Source: CAZLYK01 sp964563495
Lineage (GTDB): Bacteria > Acidobacteriota > Blastocatellia > RBC074
Length of the DNA stretch: 18,441 nt
Direction of reading: 5' to 3'
Assembly: GCA_964563495.1 (NCBI GenBank)
Contig: CAZLYK010000108.1
Coordinates: forward strand, 1-18,441
This document shows, one piece after another, positions 7,756 to 14,847 of the stretch. The notes beneath the pieces are model-generated. The model was given only the letters and a program-made list of their open reading frames with translations. It was not told the origin of the DNA and made no database searches. Positions within the stretch are counted from its first letter, which is position 1, and the number at the start of each line of letters is the position of its first letter. Made by a program: the position numbers and the translations under genes.

Positions 7756-8898
7756 TTACTTCAATTCGAGGCTCCTGCGTGTCGTCAATTCGTAATACGA
7801 CCCATACCCGCCCTGTTCGTAATCCTTGATCAGGCTCTCGATCGTCTGGAGAAGCTGGACGCTGAAGTAATTATCGATCGTCTGCGGATGGACGGAAGTG
7901 TAGTAGGCGTAGTTGAAATAACTGCGGATGATCACGCTCCGCTCGTCGATCGGCAGGGCTTTCAAATTCTCGACGAATCTGGCCATCGAATCCTGCCGCC
8001 AGAGGTAGAACTCGACATTCGAGACATAGAAGGCTGAGACCTTCTCGCCGATCTCGTCGAGGAATTCGCCGATCGACTTGAGCGCTTTCACTCCGGATAG
8101 GTCCCCGGTCGCCGGGATGATCTGGTTGCGATCGTGCATGCCTTTGATCACCTGGAAATCGGCTTCATTCGCCAGGTAGTTGCGATAACGCCCATCCAGA
8201 TCTTTCTCCAGCAGCAAGTCGCGATAGGCCGGGAAGAAGCGGCCGGTCGGGCGATCGCGAATCGTGTAACGGACTTCCAGGCAATCGGTGTAGAAGGCCT
8301 GGTAAATTTCATCGATCGTTTCCAGATCGCGCGGCGAGAGCTGCAATCCGAAGGAGCCCAGCCGCTTGTGGATCTCGTCTTTCGTCTTGTCGGCGATCTT
8401 TTGATCGAGCGGTGTGCGGTCGAAATAATCGACCAGATCACGGATCGGCCGGTCGGTCCATTTCTTGAAATCCTTCGGCAGCGGGCGCGCAAAGAGGAGA
8501 GAGAGGTAGTCGATCCGATTGCGTGACATCATGAAGAGAGACTTGAAGAGCAGGTGCTGGAGCATCGCGTCGCGACGAATATCGATCATGATCGCCAGGC
8601 GAGGCTTGATCTGCGCGATGTAAGTGTAGCTCTGATCCGGCCCGACGCCCAGATAGACGCCGCCGCTGACATTCATCTTCGAGAGCTTGCCCAGGACGTG
8701 CTGGTAAGAGAGCTCGTTCGAAACCAGATTGTCCGAGCCGAAATAACCGGCGCGCTCGGAAAGCCTCGTCACCAGTTGCGCGAAGTCGGTCCGCCTGGCC
8801 GCGTCATCGGCCTTCTGCGCGATGGTCACCGGCGAAAAAGTCAGCAGCAGAGCTGCCATCAGTAAGATCAGCAATCGGCGAAAATACTGCATCGTCAT
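7756..8898 (-). CDS. secreted protein of unknown function with a Rossmann-like segment
   Basis: This 380-residue protein has a clear N-terminal signal peptide (basic YFRRLL, hydrophobic core to residue ~24, cleavage after about IAQ 28). After it, residues 79-110 (GGVYLGVGPDQ... to LAIMIDIRRD) resemble the first glycine loop, helix and acidic end of strand 2 of a Rossmann fold such as SAM-dependent methyltransferases. The rest is rich in aromatic and charged residues and has no Cys cluster. It may belong to the LIC_10091-type family, recalled from memory and not verified. The start may be the ATG at 8898 or the one at 8892; GAGG lies 3 or 9 bases upstream respectively and is provided by the repeat in front of it. 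The TAA is immediately followed by the sigma factor ATG, so the two are co-translated. Confidence 0.7.
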   Translation of the reverse strand: MTMQYFRRLLILLMAALLLTFSPVTIAQKADDAARRTDFAQLVTRLSERAGYFGSDNLVSNELSYQHVLGKLSKMNVSGGVYLGVGPDQSYTYIAQIKPRLAIMIDIRRDAMLQHLLFKSLFMMSRNRIDYLSLLFARPLPKDFKKWTDRPIRDLVDYFDRTPLDQKIADKTKDEIHKRLGSFGLQLSPRDLETIDEIYQAFYTDCLEVRYTIRDRPTGRFFPAYRDLLLEKDLDGRYRNYLANEADFQVIKGMHDRNQIIPATGDLSGVKALKSIGEFLDEIGEKVSAFYVSNVEFYLWRQDSMARFVENLKALPIDERSVIIRSYFNYAYYTSVHPQTIDNYFSVQLLQTIESLIKDYEQGGYGSYYELTTRRSLELK

Positions 8899-8905
8899 CT
8901 GCCTC

Positions 8906-8950
8906 TAATCCTGTTTAATCCTCTGGAATCCTGTAAATCCTGTCTATTTT
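8906..8950. repeat. partial copy of the AATCCTGT intergenic element
   Basis: This non-coding stretch between the FHA gene and the secreted-protein gene has four imperfect AATCCTGT units and ends in CCTGTCTATTTT (8939-8950), the same right end as the copies at 14742, 15871 and 16985. The inverted left end AAAATAGACAGG is missing here, so only half of the element is present. It sits just upstream (minus strand) of the secreted-protein start and supplies its weak GAGG ribosome binding site. Confidence 0.65.
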
Positions 8951-8974
8951 ACCCCGGGGATCACAATCCAGGCC

Positions 8975-9814
8975 CTACTGAATCTTCAATTGATAGAGCC
9001 CGATCGTGATCGTTTGACCGGGCTGTATCTCCATATTTTCCGCGGGTTGGAGCTCGCGACCATCGATGGTAATCGAATTGCGTCCGACGCACTCGATCTT
9101 GTAGCCGCCGGAAACCAGTTTTTCGATGACGGCGTGTTTACGGCTGATCTCCTGGTCGCCTTCGAGTTTGAGATCGACCGGGAAGTCCTTCGAGCCGCGT
9201 CCGATTTGGACGGTGGCGCGATGAGAGTGGTAGCTGAGCGGATCTTCGCCCTCACGGTGGTAGCTGATTGAAAAGAGCGGCGCGCGCGGGCGGATAAGGG
9301 TTTTTTCTCCGTCTTCGGCCGCGGGTGAGACCACGGTCTCGACCGGGGGCGGCTCCTCGGCCGGCGCCGGCCTTCTTTTACGAGCCGTGACCTCGGTCCG
9401 CGGCGAATCGTCATCCCAGACAGCCTGGACGCGGACATGACCCTTGGCGAGGGTCCCATCGACACCGATCGAAAGCGCGATCTTATCGTTCTTGAGCGTC
9501 TTGCTGCCGACCAGCTCGCGCGCACGCTGGGTCAGACCGTGTCGCAAACCTTCCTCGAGCCCTTCGCGCTTGCGCCCCTGCCAGAGAGTATCGTCTTCCT
9601 TGCTCAGGTAGATGATGTACTCGCCGGGCAGATAGGTCGGCCCGCCGGGCGGAGTGAACATCTCGCGTTTCATGACGGTCTCGACTTCACGCGCAATCTT
9701 GACGAAAAATTCATCCCACTCGCTCAGCTGGGGCTGCGGTTCCGGCGTCATGCTGACGGCGTCCTCGCCATCCAGCCATTTTCTGAAGTCACTTAATATT
9801 TTCATACTCACCAT
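8975..9814 (-). CDS. FhaA-like protein: DUF3662-like N-terminus plus C-terminal FHA domain
   Basis: This is a 279-residue cytosolic adaptor. The N-terminal ~30-135 region (SEWDEFFVKIAREVETVMKR, then LPGEYIIYLSKEDD and GHVRVQAVW) follows the layout of the FhaA N-terminal domain (DUF3662) of Actinobacteria. A flexible linker rich in Pro, Glu and Arg (~140-175) contains Thr172 in EKTLIRPR. The FHA domain (~182-279) has IGRGSKD 204-210, SRKHAVI 224-230 and Asn246, the residues that hold phosphothreonine. It should bind phosphorylated kinase or cell-wall proteins. Its ATG at 9814 overlaps the kinase stop (9808-9810) by 7 bases; ATG 9805 is an alternative. In mycobacteria FhaA binds the pseudokinase MviN, but no MviN is in this window. 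Confidence 0.8.
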   Translation of the reverse strand: MVSMKILSDFRKWLDGEDAVSMTPEPQPQLSEWDEFFVKIAREVETVMKREMFTPPGGPTYLPGEYIIYLSKEDDTLWQGRKREGLEEGLRHGLTQRARELVGSKTLKNDKIALSIGVDGTLAKGHVRVQAVWDDDSPRTEVTARKRRPAPAEEPPPVETVVSPAAEDGEKTLIRPRAPLFSISYHREGEDPLSYHSHRATVQIGRGSKDFPVDLKLEGDQEISRKHAVIEKLVSGGYKIECVGRNSITIDGRELQPAENMEIQPGQTITIGLYQLKIQ

Positions 9815-11508
9815 AACTTACGTGAGACTACACGAACATAATCGGGATTTCCATATACCCAGCCACGATTCTGATCGCTTACGTGTGGTACGGTCTCGTC
9901 CCATTGACCGACTTCGATCTGCATCCAACGCTGTTCGGTAATAACCAGGACGCGATGTTTCGAGCCTTTCGCCACCACCCCCAGGACGGGATCACGCGGG
10001 CTCGGCCCGAGCCGTACATTCAAGCCCGGGGCGGTGACCTCTATCTCAGTCGGATTGCCAAACCCGACGGGTCCGCCGATCCCGCGAAAATAGTTGTAGA
10101 CACTGACCATCGACCCGATCAGCGCGAGGACCAGCAGGGCAAAGAAGGTCCTCCTTCGCAGCGTCTCGGTAAACCGGCTCACGACGGGCTTTACCGGAGG
10201 CGTGGTCGTCACGTTTTTCTCGGCCGGATGGGTCGAGGGTCTGGCTTCGGTCGAAACGCCCGCGCTCTTCCCGGGCGGCTCGCGCCCGCTGACAGATTGT
10301 AACACCGCCGCCGGTTTGGACTCCTGCAGCTCGATGATCAGCTTCGCTGGACGGCCCTCGCGAGCTCCGTGATTGAGCGGTTGGGAGACGTGCTCGGCAG
10401 GGGCGGTAGGGGTGGCGGGGGCGTTCGGGGTGGCGGGGGTGGCGGGGGCAGCCTGGGTCGCCGGGGCGGCAGGAGCAGATGGATTCTCTACCACGAGAGT
10501 CGCCGAAGAGACGCTCTTATGCGCGCGCGCGCTGGCCAGAGTCGGTTCGAACTCCGGCTGCTCGGGGGTCTCCGGCACATCTCCCGGATTGACCTTGAGA
10601 CGCGGCCTGACCAGAGTCTCGTCCTCATCAACCTGTTCTTCTTCCGCGATCGCGGCGATTTGCGCCAGGTCGCTCCAAAACTCGACGACCGAGGCATAGC
10701 GCTCATCCGGCTCGTCGTCCGTCGCACGGCGTAGTACCTCGAGCAGAGGCTCGCCCCACGACTGCTTGATCAGTTCCGGAGGCAGCGAGGTGATCGGATC
10801 GCATTTGAACTGGCTCGGCGGCCGCCCGGTGACGACCGTGTAGAAACTCTTTGCCAGCGAGTAGATGTCGGCGGCGGCGGTCAACCGGTTAAACTGAATC
10901 ATCTCTTCGGGGTGGTGTTCGGGCGGCGCATAAATATCCGCCCCGACGCGCGTGATCTCAGTGTCTTCGCCGGTGGTGATCTTGGCTACGCCGAAATCGG
11001 CGATCTTGAGCGTCCGCTGGTCGTCACTGAGCAGGAAATTGTTCGGCTTCAAATCGCGATGGATGATCCCCTTGCTGTGCGCGTACGCCAACGCCTCGCA
11101 GACCTGTTTGAAATAGTAGAGGGCATCGTGCAGCGGGAGCGCATTGCCCGACTGGCGGCGGCAGAGCTCGAGCAGATCCCCACCCGCCATGTATTCGAGC
11201 ACCAGGTAATGAAAAGGAACACCTCGCAAATCGGCCGCCGTCCCGTGCCCCCAGCGTAAAATCACGTGCTCGTGCCTGACCGTGTCGAGCGCGATCGCCT
11301 CGTTCTGAAAATTCTCGACCAGCGTCCGTTCCAGCTCTGCATCAGGAGTTCCCTGTAAACTGGTGTTGAGCGCCTTGATCACGACCTCCATCCCGTCGTT
11401 CTCGCGGTCGCGGGCGACAAAGATCTCCGCATAGCTGCCGCGACTGAGCCGCTCCGAGATCTCGTAGCGGCCATCGATCAGGCTGTTTTCAAGTTTCAAC
11501 TCCGGCAT
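9808..11508 (-). CDS. membrane-anchored PknB-type Ser/Thr protein kinase with outer SH3-like domain
   Basis: This is a 566-residue kinase. The catalytic domain covers ~14-285: glycine loop LSRGSYAEIF (two of the three usual glycines replaced), Lys45, HRD 150-152, DFG 171-173, and APPEH as the APE equivalent near 194. The cytosolic linker holds Thr298 in DEDETLVRPR and an Ala/Pro/Thr-rich stretch (~342-372). One transmembrane helix lies at ~454-472. Outside, residues ~490-562 resemble a bacterial SH3 domain (GLNVRLGPSPRDP, RGWVYG), which may bind peptidoglycan; classical PknB uses PASTA repeats instead. It lies between a PP2C phosphatase 21 bases upstream and an overlapping FHA gene, the standard set for reversible Thr phosphorylation. 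No clear Shine-Dalgarno precedes the ATG, suggesting coupling to the phosphatase gene. Confidence 0.88.
   Translation of the reverse strand: MPELKLENSLIDGRYEISERLSRGSYAEIFVARDRENDGMEVVIKALNTSLQGTPDAELERTLVENFQNEAIALDTVRHEHVILRWGHGTAADLRGVPFHYLVLEYMAGGDLLELCRRQSGNALPLHDALYYFKQVCEALAYAHSKGIIHRDLKPNNFLLSDDQRTLKIADFGVAKITTGEDTEITRVGADIYAPPEHHPEEMIQFNRLTAAADIYSLAKSFYTVVTGRPPSQFKCDPITSLPPELIKQSWGEPLLEVLRRATDDEPDERYASVVEFWSDLAQIAAIAEEEQVDEDETLVRPRLKVNPGDVPETPEQPEFEPTLASARAHKSVSSATLVVENPSAPAAPATQAAPATPATPNAPATPTAPAEHVSQPLNHGAREGRPAKLIIELQESKPAAVLQSVSGREPPGKSAGVSTEARPSTHPAEKNVTTTPPVKPVVSRFTETLRRRTFFALLVLALIGSMVSVYNYFRGIGGPVGFGNPTEIEVTAPGLNVRLGPSPRDPVLGVVAKGSKHRVLVITEQRWMQIEVGQWDETVPHVSDQNRGWVYGNPDYVRVVSRKLW
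10393..10476 (-). repeat. low-complexity Ala/Pro/Thr-coding repeat in the kinase linker
   Basis: On the plus strand GGCGGGGGTGGCGGGGGC-like units recur with a period of about 6 to 9 bases. On the coding strand they encode APATQAAPATPATPNAPATP-type linker around residues 345-372. It is part of the juxtamembrane spacer, probably variable in length between relatives. Confidence 0.6.
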
Positions 11509-11529
11509 AGCGTGCTGGTTGAGTAGATC

Positions 11530-13071
11530 TTAGCCGACAGGTTTCGCGCCGGCAGGTTTCTGGTTGGCCGGTGAGGCGCCCGGTGCAGGCGTCGGCGAGC
11601 CGGCAGCGGCCGGCGAAACGGCCGGCGAGGCCGCGGCTCCAGGCGCAACCTGACCGGCCGGCTTGACCACGTTCTGTAAAACATCTCTGGCATTGCGCAT
11701 CTGCCCGATCGAGAGATAGGCCATGGCCAGACGAATCTGGACATTGGGCAGGCTCGGATCGAGCTTCGCCGCCTGGCTTAAATGGTTGATCGATTCATCG
11801 AAACGCGTCTGGTCATAATCGATCAGCCCCAGATAGAAATTGGCTTCGGCGTGATTGGGATTATTCGTCAGGACCTTGTTGAGCCGGTCGCGCGCCTCAT
11901 CCGATTTGCCTTCGAGATGGCGGGCGTAAGCGGCATTGACTTCGGGATCACCCGGCGGCCGTTCGATGCCGGCCTTGTCATAAATCGCGCGATTGCCGAA
12001 GAGTCTGTCCAGGCGATCTGTGATCGGCTTGCCGAAGAGACTGCCAATCAAAACGCCGACGATTAAAGCAACTGCCAACAAACTCCATTTCATAGCCTTT
12101 GACAACTCACCTTTCTTCGGAAGCACACTCTTCCTGCCGGAGAGATCCTGGTGGAGGACGGTCGATGACTCCTTAGCCGCCTCGCCGGAGGGTCCGGTGG
12201 GTGGAGGGATGGCCGAGCCGCTCTCCGTAGTCTCGGAGAGGCTGACTTCGATCCGTTTGACCGGCCGCGGAAACGCCGCTCCGCTGGGCACGGCGGCCTG
12301 GGGCTGTACCGCGCGCGCCGGTCTGGTCGGCTCCTCGACATAATCGCGCTCACCGAAATCGACCACGACCACGGTCAGATTGTCTTCGGCGCCTCCCTCG
12401 AAACAGAGCTCCTTCATCAGCTCACAGATCGCTTGCGGGCGGCGCCCGCTCTTCATCAATCGCGCAATCTCGTCATCGGTGATGTGTCGCGTGATCCCGT
12501 CGCTGCACAGGATGAGGCTCGTCTGATCGTCGATCTCGATCTCAATCATGTCCGGCTCGACATCGGCGTCGGCGCCGATCGCGCGGTTGATCACGTTCCG
12601 GCGCGGGTAATTCGCCGCCTGCTCCTCGGTGATCACGCCCGATCTCAATGCCTCGTTGACTTCGCTGTGATCCTCGGTCAGGCCGATCAGTCCCTGATCA
12701 TCATAACGATAGACCCGGCTGTCGCCGACGTGCGCGATCACTGCCCGGTTTCCATCGACCGCCGCCAGGGCTATCGTCGTCGCCATGCCTTCGAGTTCCG
12801 GGTTGGTCGCGGATTCAACGTAGAGCTTCTGGTTGCAAAGATCGATCGTGCTCCCGATGACCTCGCGCAGATCATCCGGCTGATCCTGGCTGAATACCTT
12901 CCTGAAGATTTCAACCACGGTTTGACTGGCGAACTGGCCGCCGCGCCGCCCGCCAACCCCATCGCAGACGAGGAAGAGCCCGCGCTCGGGTATCACCAGC
13001 AGGCTGTCTTCGTTCATCGTCCGCTTCGGGTTTAATCCCCTGTCTGTAACTTGTCCGACTGTGATCTTCAT
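11530..13071 (-). CDS. PstP-like PP2C protein phosphatase with transmembrane helix and TPR domain
   Basis: This is a 513-residue protein. The PP2C domain (~1-240) has all metal-binding motifs: NED 20-22, DGVGG 37-41, GMATT, HVGDSRV with Asp117, CSDG with Asp191, and EDN with Asp230. It should be an active Mn/Mg-dependent Ser/Thr phosphatase opposing the neighbouring kinase. A cytosolic linker (~241-325) is followed by a membrane helix (~327-347). The outer part holds about two TPR repeats (~378-465: YARHLEGKSDEARDRLNKVL, NFYLGLIDYDQTRFDESINHL) and an Ala/Pro-rich tail to 513 that may span the envelope. Actinobacterial PstP shares the phosphatase-plus-helix plan but lacks an outer TPR. No Shine-Dalgarno is visible, and the gene starts 29 bases after the RodA stop, across a small inverted repeat. 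Confidence 0.9.
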   Translation of the reverse strand: MKITVGQVTDRGLNPKRTMNEDSLLVIPERGLFLVCDGVGGRRGGQFASQTVVEIFRKVFSQDQPDDLREVIGSTIDLCNQKLYVESATNPELEGMATTIALAAVDGNRAVIAHVGDSRVYRYDDQGLIGLTEDHSEVNEALRSGVITEEQAANYPRRNVINRAIGADADVEPDMIEIEIDDQTSLILCSDGITRHITDDEIARLMKSGRRPQAICELMKELCFEGGAEDNLTVVVVDFGERDYVEEPTRPARAVQPQAAVPSGAAFPRPVKRIEVSLSETTESGSAIPPPTGPSGEAAKESSTVLHQDLSGRKSVLPKKGELSKAMKWSLLAVALIVGVLIGSLFGKPITDRLDRLFGNRAIYDKAGIERPPGDPEVNAAYARHLEGKSDEARDRLNKVLTNNPNHAEANFYLGLIDYDQTRFDESINHLSQAAKLDPSLPNVQIRLAMAYLSIGQMRNARDVLQNVVKPAGQVAPGAAASPAVSPAAAGSPTPAPGASPANQKPAGAKPVG

Positions 13072-13080
13072 AAAAATCGG

Positions 13081-13118
13081 AATAATCGACGGGGTCTGGT
13101 TTAATCCGGTCGATTATT
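13081..13118. repeat. 10-bp perfect inverted repeat at the rodA-like/PP2C junction
   Basis: AATAATCGAC (13081-13090) and GTCGATTATT (13109-13118) pair perfectly around an 18-base loop. The hairpin spans the RodA stop codon and ends 10 bases before the PP2C start codon. The stem is AT-rich and lacks an immediate T tract, so it is more likely to tune translation or mRNA decay than to stop transcription. Confidence 0.4.
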
Positions 13119-14726
13119 TCTATGAGAAATCGCTATCAACATACCAAGCATAAAGAAGCTGGTGATCAACGACCAGCCGCCATGACTGACAAACGGTAAG
13201 GTAATCCCGGTCATCGGCAGCATGCGAATCACCCCGCCGATATTGACCAAGGCCTGAAAACCCAGAAACGCCGTCACCCCGGCCGCGAGCAGTTTGGTGA
13301 ACATATCCCGCGCCTCGATCGCAGTCCGCATCCCTGCAATCAATAAAATAATGAAGGCCGCGATGATGATCGCCCCGCCGGCCACGCCCATCTCCTCAGC
13401 CACGGCGGCGTAGATAAAATCCGAATCGGCGATCGGCACGCTTTCGGGATAACCCCGCCCCAGTCCCGCGCCGAATAACCTTCCGTCACTGACTCCAAAG
13501 AGGGCTTGTGACGGTTGATACGCGTACTTGTTATACCACATCTCCTCGTTCGACATTCCCCGTCCTTCGGCTTCGGCCGCATCCTTCGCCCACCACCAGT
13601 TCTCGTCCGGATCGGGCGGAAGCCCACCCTTCCTCCAAAGATAAAACCTTTGGTGAATGCGGGGCGGAATCCCCTGACTGACCAGGCCCTCGACGCGCTC
13701 GACCGCCGGGACCTGCGTCTTATCGCTGAAGACATCGACGACCGTGTTGTAGATTCCGGCCGCAAAAATGGAGCTGCCAAGCAGCACGCCCATCAAGACT
13801 ATCGCCATGGTCACCTGCGGCAGACGCCTGACCGCCACGACGTATAGTGTCAGATATCCCCCCAGGAAGACCAGCATCTGGCCAAAGTCCGAGAGCGCGA
13901 AGAAAGGGACGATCGGCAACAGCGCGATCAGCAGAAACGGCAGGACGAACCGCCAGGGCGGTATCCCCCAATATGTCCGCGAAAGATTGCGATAATGCTC
14001 GGTCAGGATCCCGGCATAACTGACCAGAAACGATACCTTGACCGGCTCCCACGGCGTGGTGTTACCCAGGAATTTACCGCCGTTCGAATAGAGGATCGCG
14101 ATCAGGGCGAATGGCAATGTCGTCACCAACCCGATCAGGAAACTGTGGCGCTGCAGCCACAAGAGCACATCTTCGCGTTTAGTCAGAGCGAAGGCCATGG
14201 CAAAACTGAAGAGAGCGAGCAATGGAATGAGGGTCGAGATCGAGGAGAAGATTCGCTTGACGGTCCAATAACTCTCTTCCTGAGTCTCGGCCGACTCGGC
14301 TTTGATCTGAATCTGGTAGTTCGGATCGCCGAAGAGCAGCTGCTTCTTCTCGGCGTCATAATACTGGTTGATATACCGCTGCTGGAGCGTATTGGCCTTG
14401 GCCAGACGCGCCTGGCTGACATCCGCTCTCTTCGCCGCACTGTATTCGGGATCGGTAAATAAACGATATTGGACAAACTGCCCGATCGAGAAGAGCAGGA
14501 TCGCAACCGTGAAGAGCGTCAGATCGCCGGCGTAGCGGTGACGGCGGGCAAGCCAGATAAGGACGCCAAAGACCGGCAGAAAGAGCGCCAAATCGCGAAA
14601 TGCCAGCAACAATGACGGTGAAAACCCGCGAGCCACTCCGGCGCGATAGATCGCTACGTAGGCGAGCGCATCGAGCACCAGCAGCAAAGCCAAGAGAAAA
14701 AAATGCGTTGATGGCCGGTTTTTCAT
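13101..14726 (-). CDS. SEDS-family peptidoglycan glycosyltransferase (RodA/FtsW type)
   Basis: This 541-residue polytopic membrane protein polymerises lipid II in the outer leaflet of the plasma membrane. Family landmarks (counted from the TTG at 14729, so subtract one) are PWEPVK ~226-231, the catalytic Asp in LSDFGQ at ~281, ADSDFIYAAVAEEMG ~434-448, NIGGVIRMLPMTG ~496-508 and LPFVSHGG ~511-518. About ten hydrophobic segments are visible. It is longer than the usual 370-420 residues because of two hydrophilic insertions: ~90-155 (charged, coiled-coil-like, between early helices) and ~330-430 (the large outer loop with WRKGG and NWWW). The ATG at 14726 is preferred over TTG 14729 because GAGG (14737-14734) lies 7 bases upstream. 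SEDS enzymes need a class B PBP partner, which is not in this window. It is the first gene of the minus-strand phospho-signalling run. Confidence 0.88.
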   Translation of the reverse strand: MKNRPSTHFFLLALLLVLDALAYVAIYRAGVARGFSPSLLLAFRDLALFLPVFGVLIWLARRHRYAGDLTLFTVAILLFSIGQFVQYRLFTDPEYSAAKRADVSQARLAKANTLQQRYINQYYDAEKKQLLFGDPNYQIQIKAESAETQEESYWTVKRIFSSISTLIPLLALFSFAMAFALTKREDVLLWLQRHSFLIGLVTTLPFALIAILYSNGGKFLGNTTPWEPVKVSFLVSYAGILTEHYRNLSRTYWGIPPWRFVLPFLLIALLPIVPFFALSDFGQMLVFLGGYLTLYVVAVRRLPQVTMAIVLMGVLLGSSIFAAGIYNTVVDVFSDKTQVPAVERVEGLVSQGIPPRIHQRFYLWRKGGLPPDPDENWWWAKDAAEAEGRGMSNEEMWYNKYAYQPSQALFGVSDGRLFGAGLGRGYPESVPIADSDFIYAAVAEEMGVAGGAIIIAAFIILLIAGMRTAIEARDMFTKLLAAGVTAFLGFQALVNIGGVIRMLPMTGITLPFVSHGGWSLITSFFMLGMLIAISHRNNRPD

Positions 14727-14733
14727 CAATCAT

Positions 14734-14737
14734 CCTC
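14734..14737 (-). promoter_or_regulatory. ribosome binding site of the RodA/FtsW-like gene
   Basis: GAGG on the minus strand precedes the ATG at 14726 by 7 bases, deciding for this start over the TTG one codon earlier. It lies directly next to the left end of the intergenic element at 14742. Confidence 0.5.
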
Positions 14738-14741
14738 GGGG

Positions 14742-14836
14742 AAAATAGACAGGGTTAACAGAATTAAACAGGATGTTTTTGCTTTGGCTTTGATCCTGTT
14801 TAATCCTGTTCAAATCCCGTCAATCCTGTCTATTTT
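14742..14836. repeat. complete intergenic element with 12-bp terminal inverted repeats
   Basis: The 95-base gap-filling element has perfect ends AAAATAGACAGG (14742-14753) and CCTGTCTATTTT (14825-14836). Inside is a second perfect 12-bp inverted repeat, ATTAAACAGGAT (14763-14774) and ATCCTGTTTAAT (14793-14804), around an 18-base centre. The whole piece could fold into one long hairpin. It occupies nearly all of the gap between the SUMF1-like stop and the RodA-like start, where the promoter of the signalling run, if there is one, would have to lie. Confidence 0.75.
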
Positions 14837-14847
14837 CTTCTCATTCA

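Noticed and set aside
12433..13035. Plus-strand 200-codon open frame
   Set aside because: It is antisense to the PP2C domain with all its motifs, and its sequence shows no recognisable domain. It is a by-product of GC-rich codon use. The same applies to the open frame on the minus strand at 202-747.
13101..14729. TTG start at 14729 for the SEDS gene
   Set aside because: The next codon is an ATG with a better-spaced GAGG.
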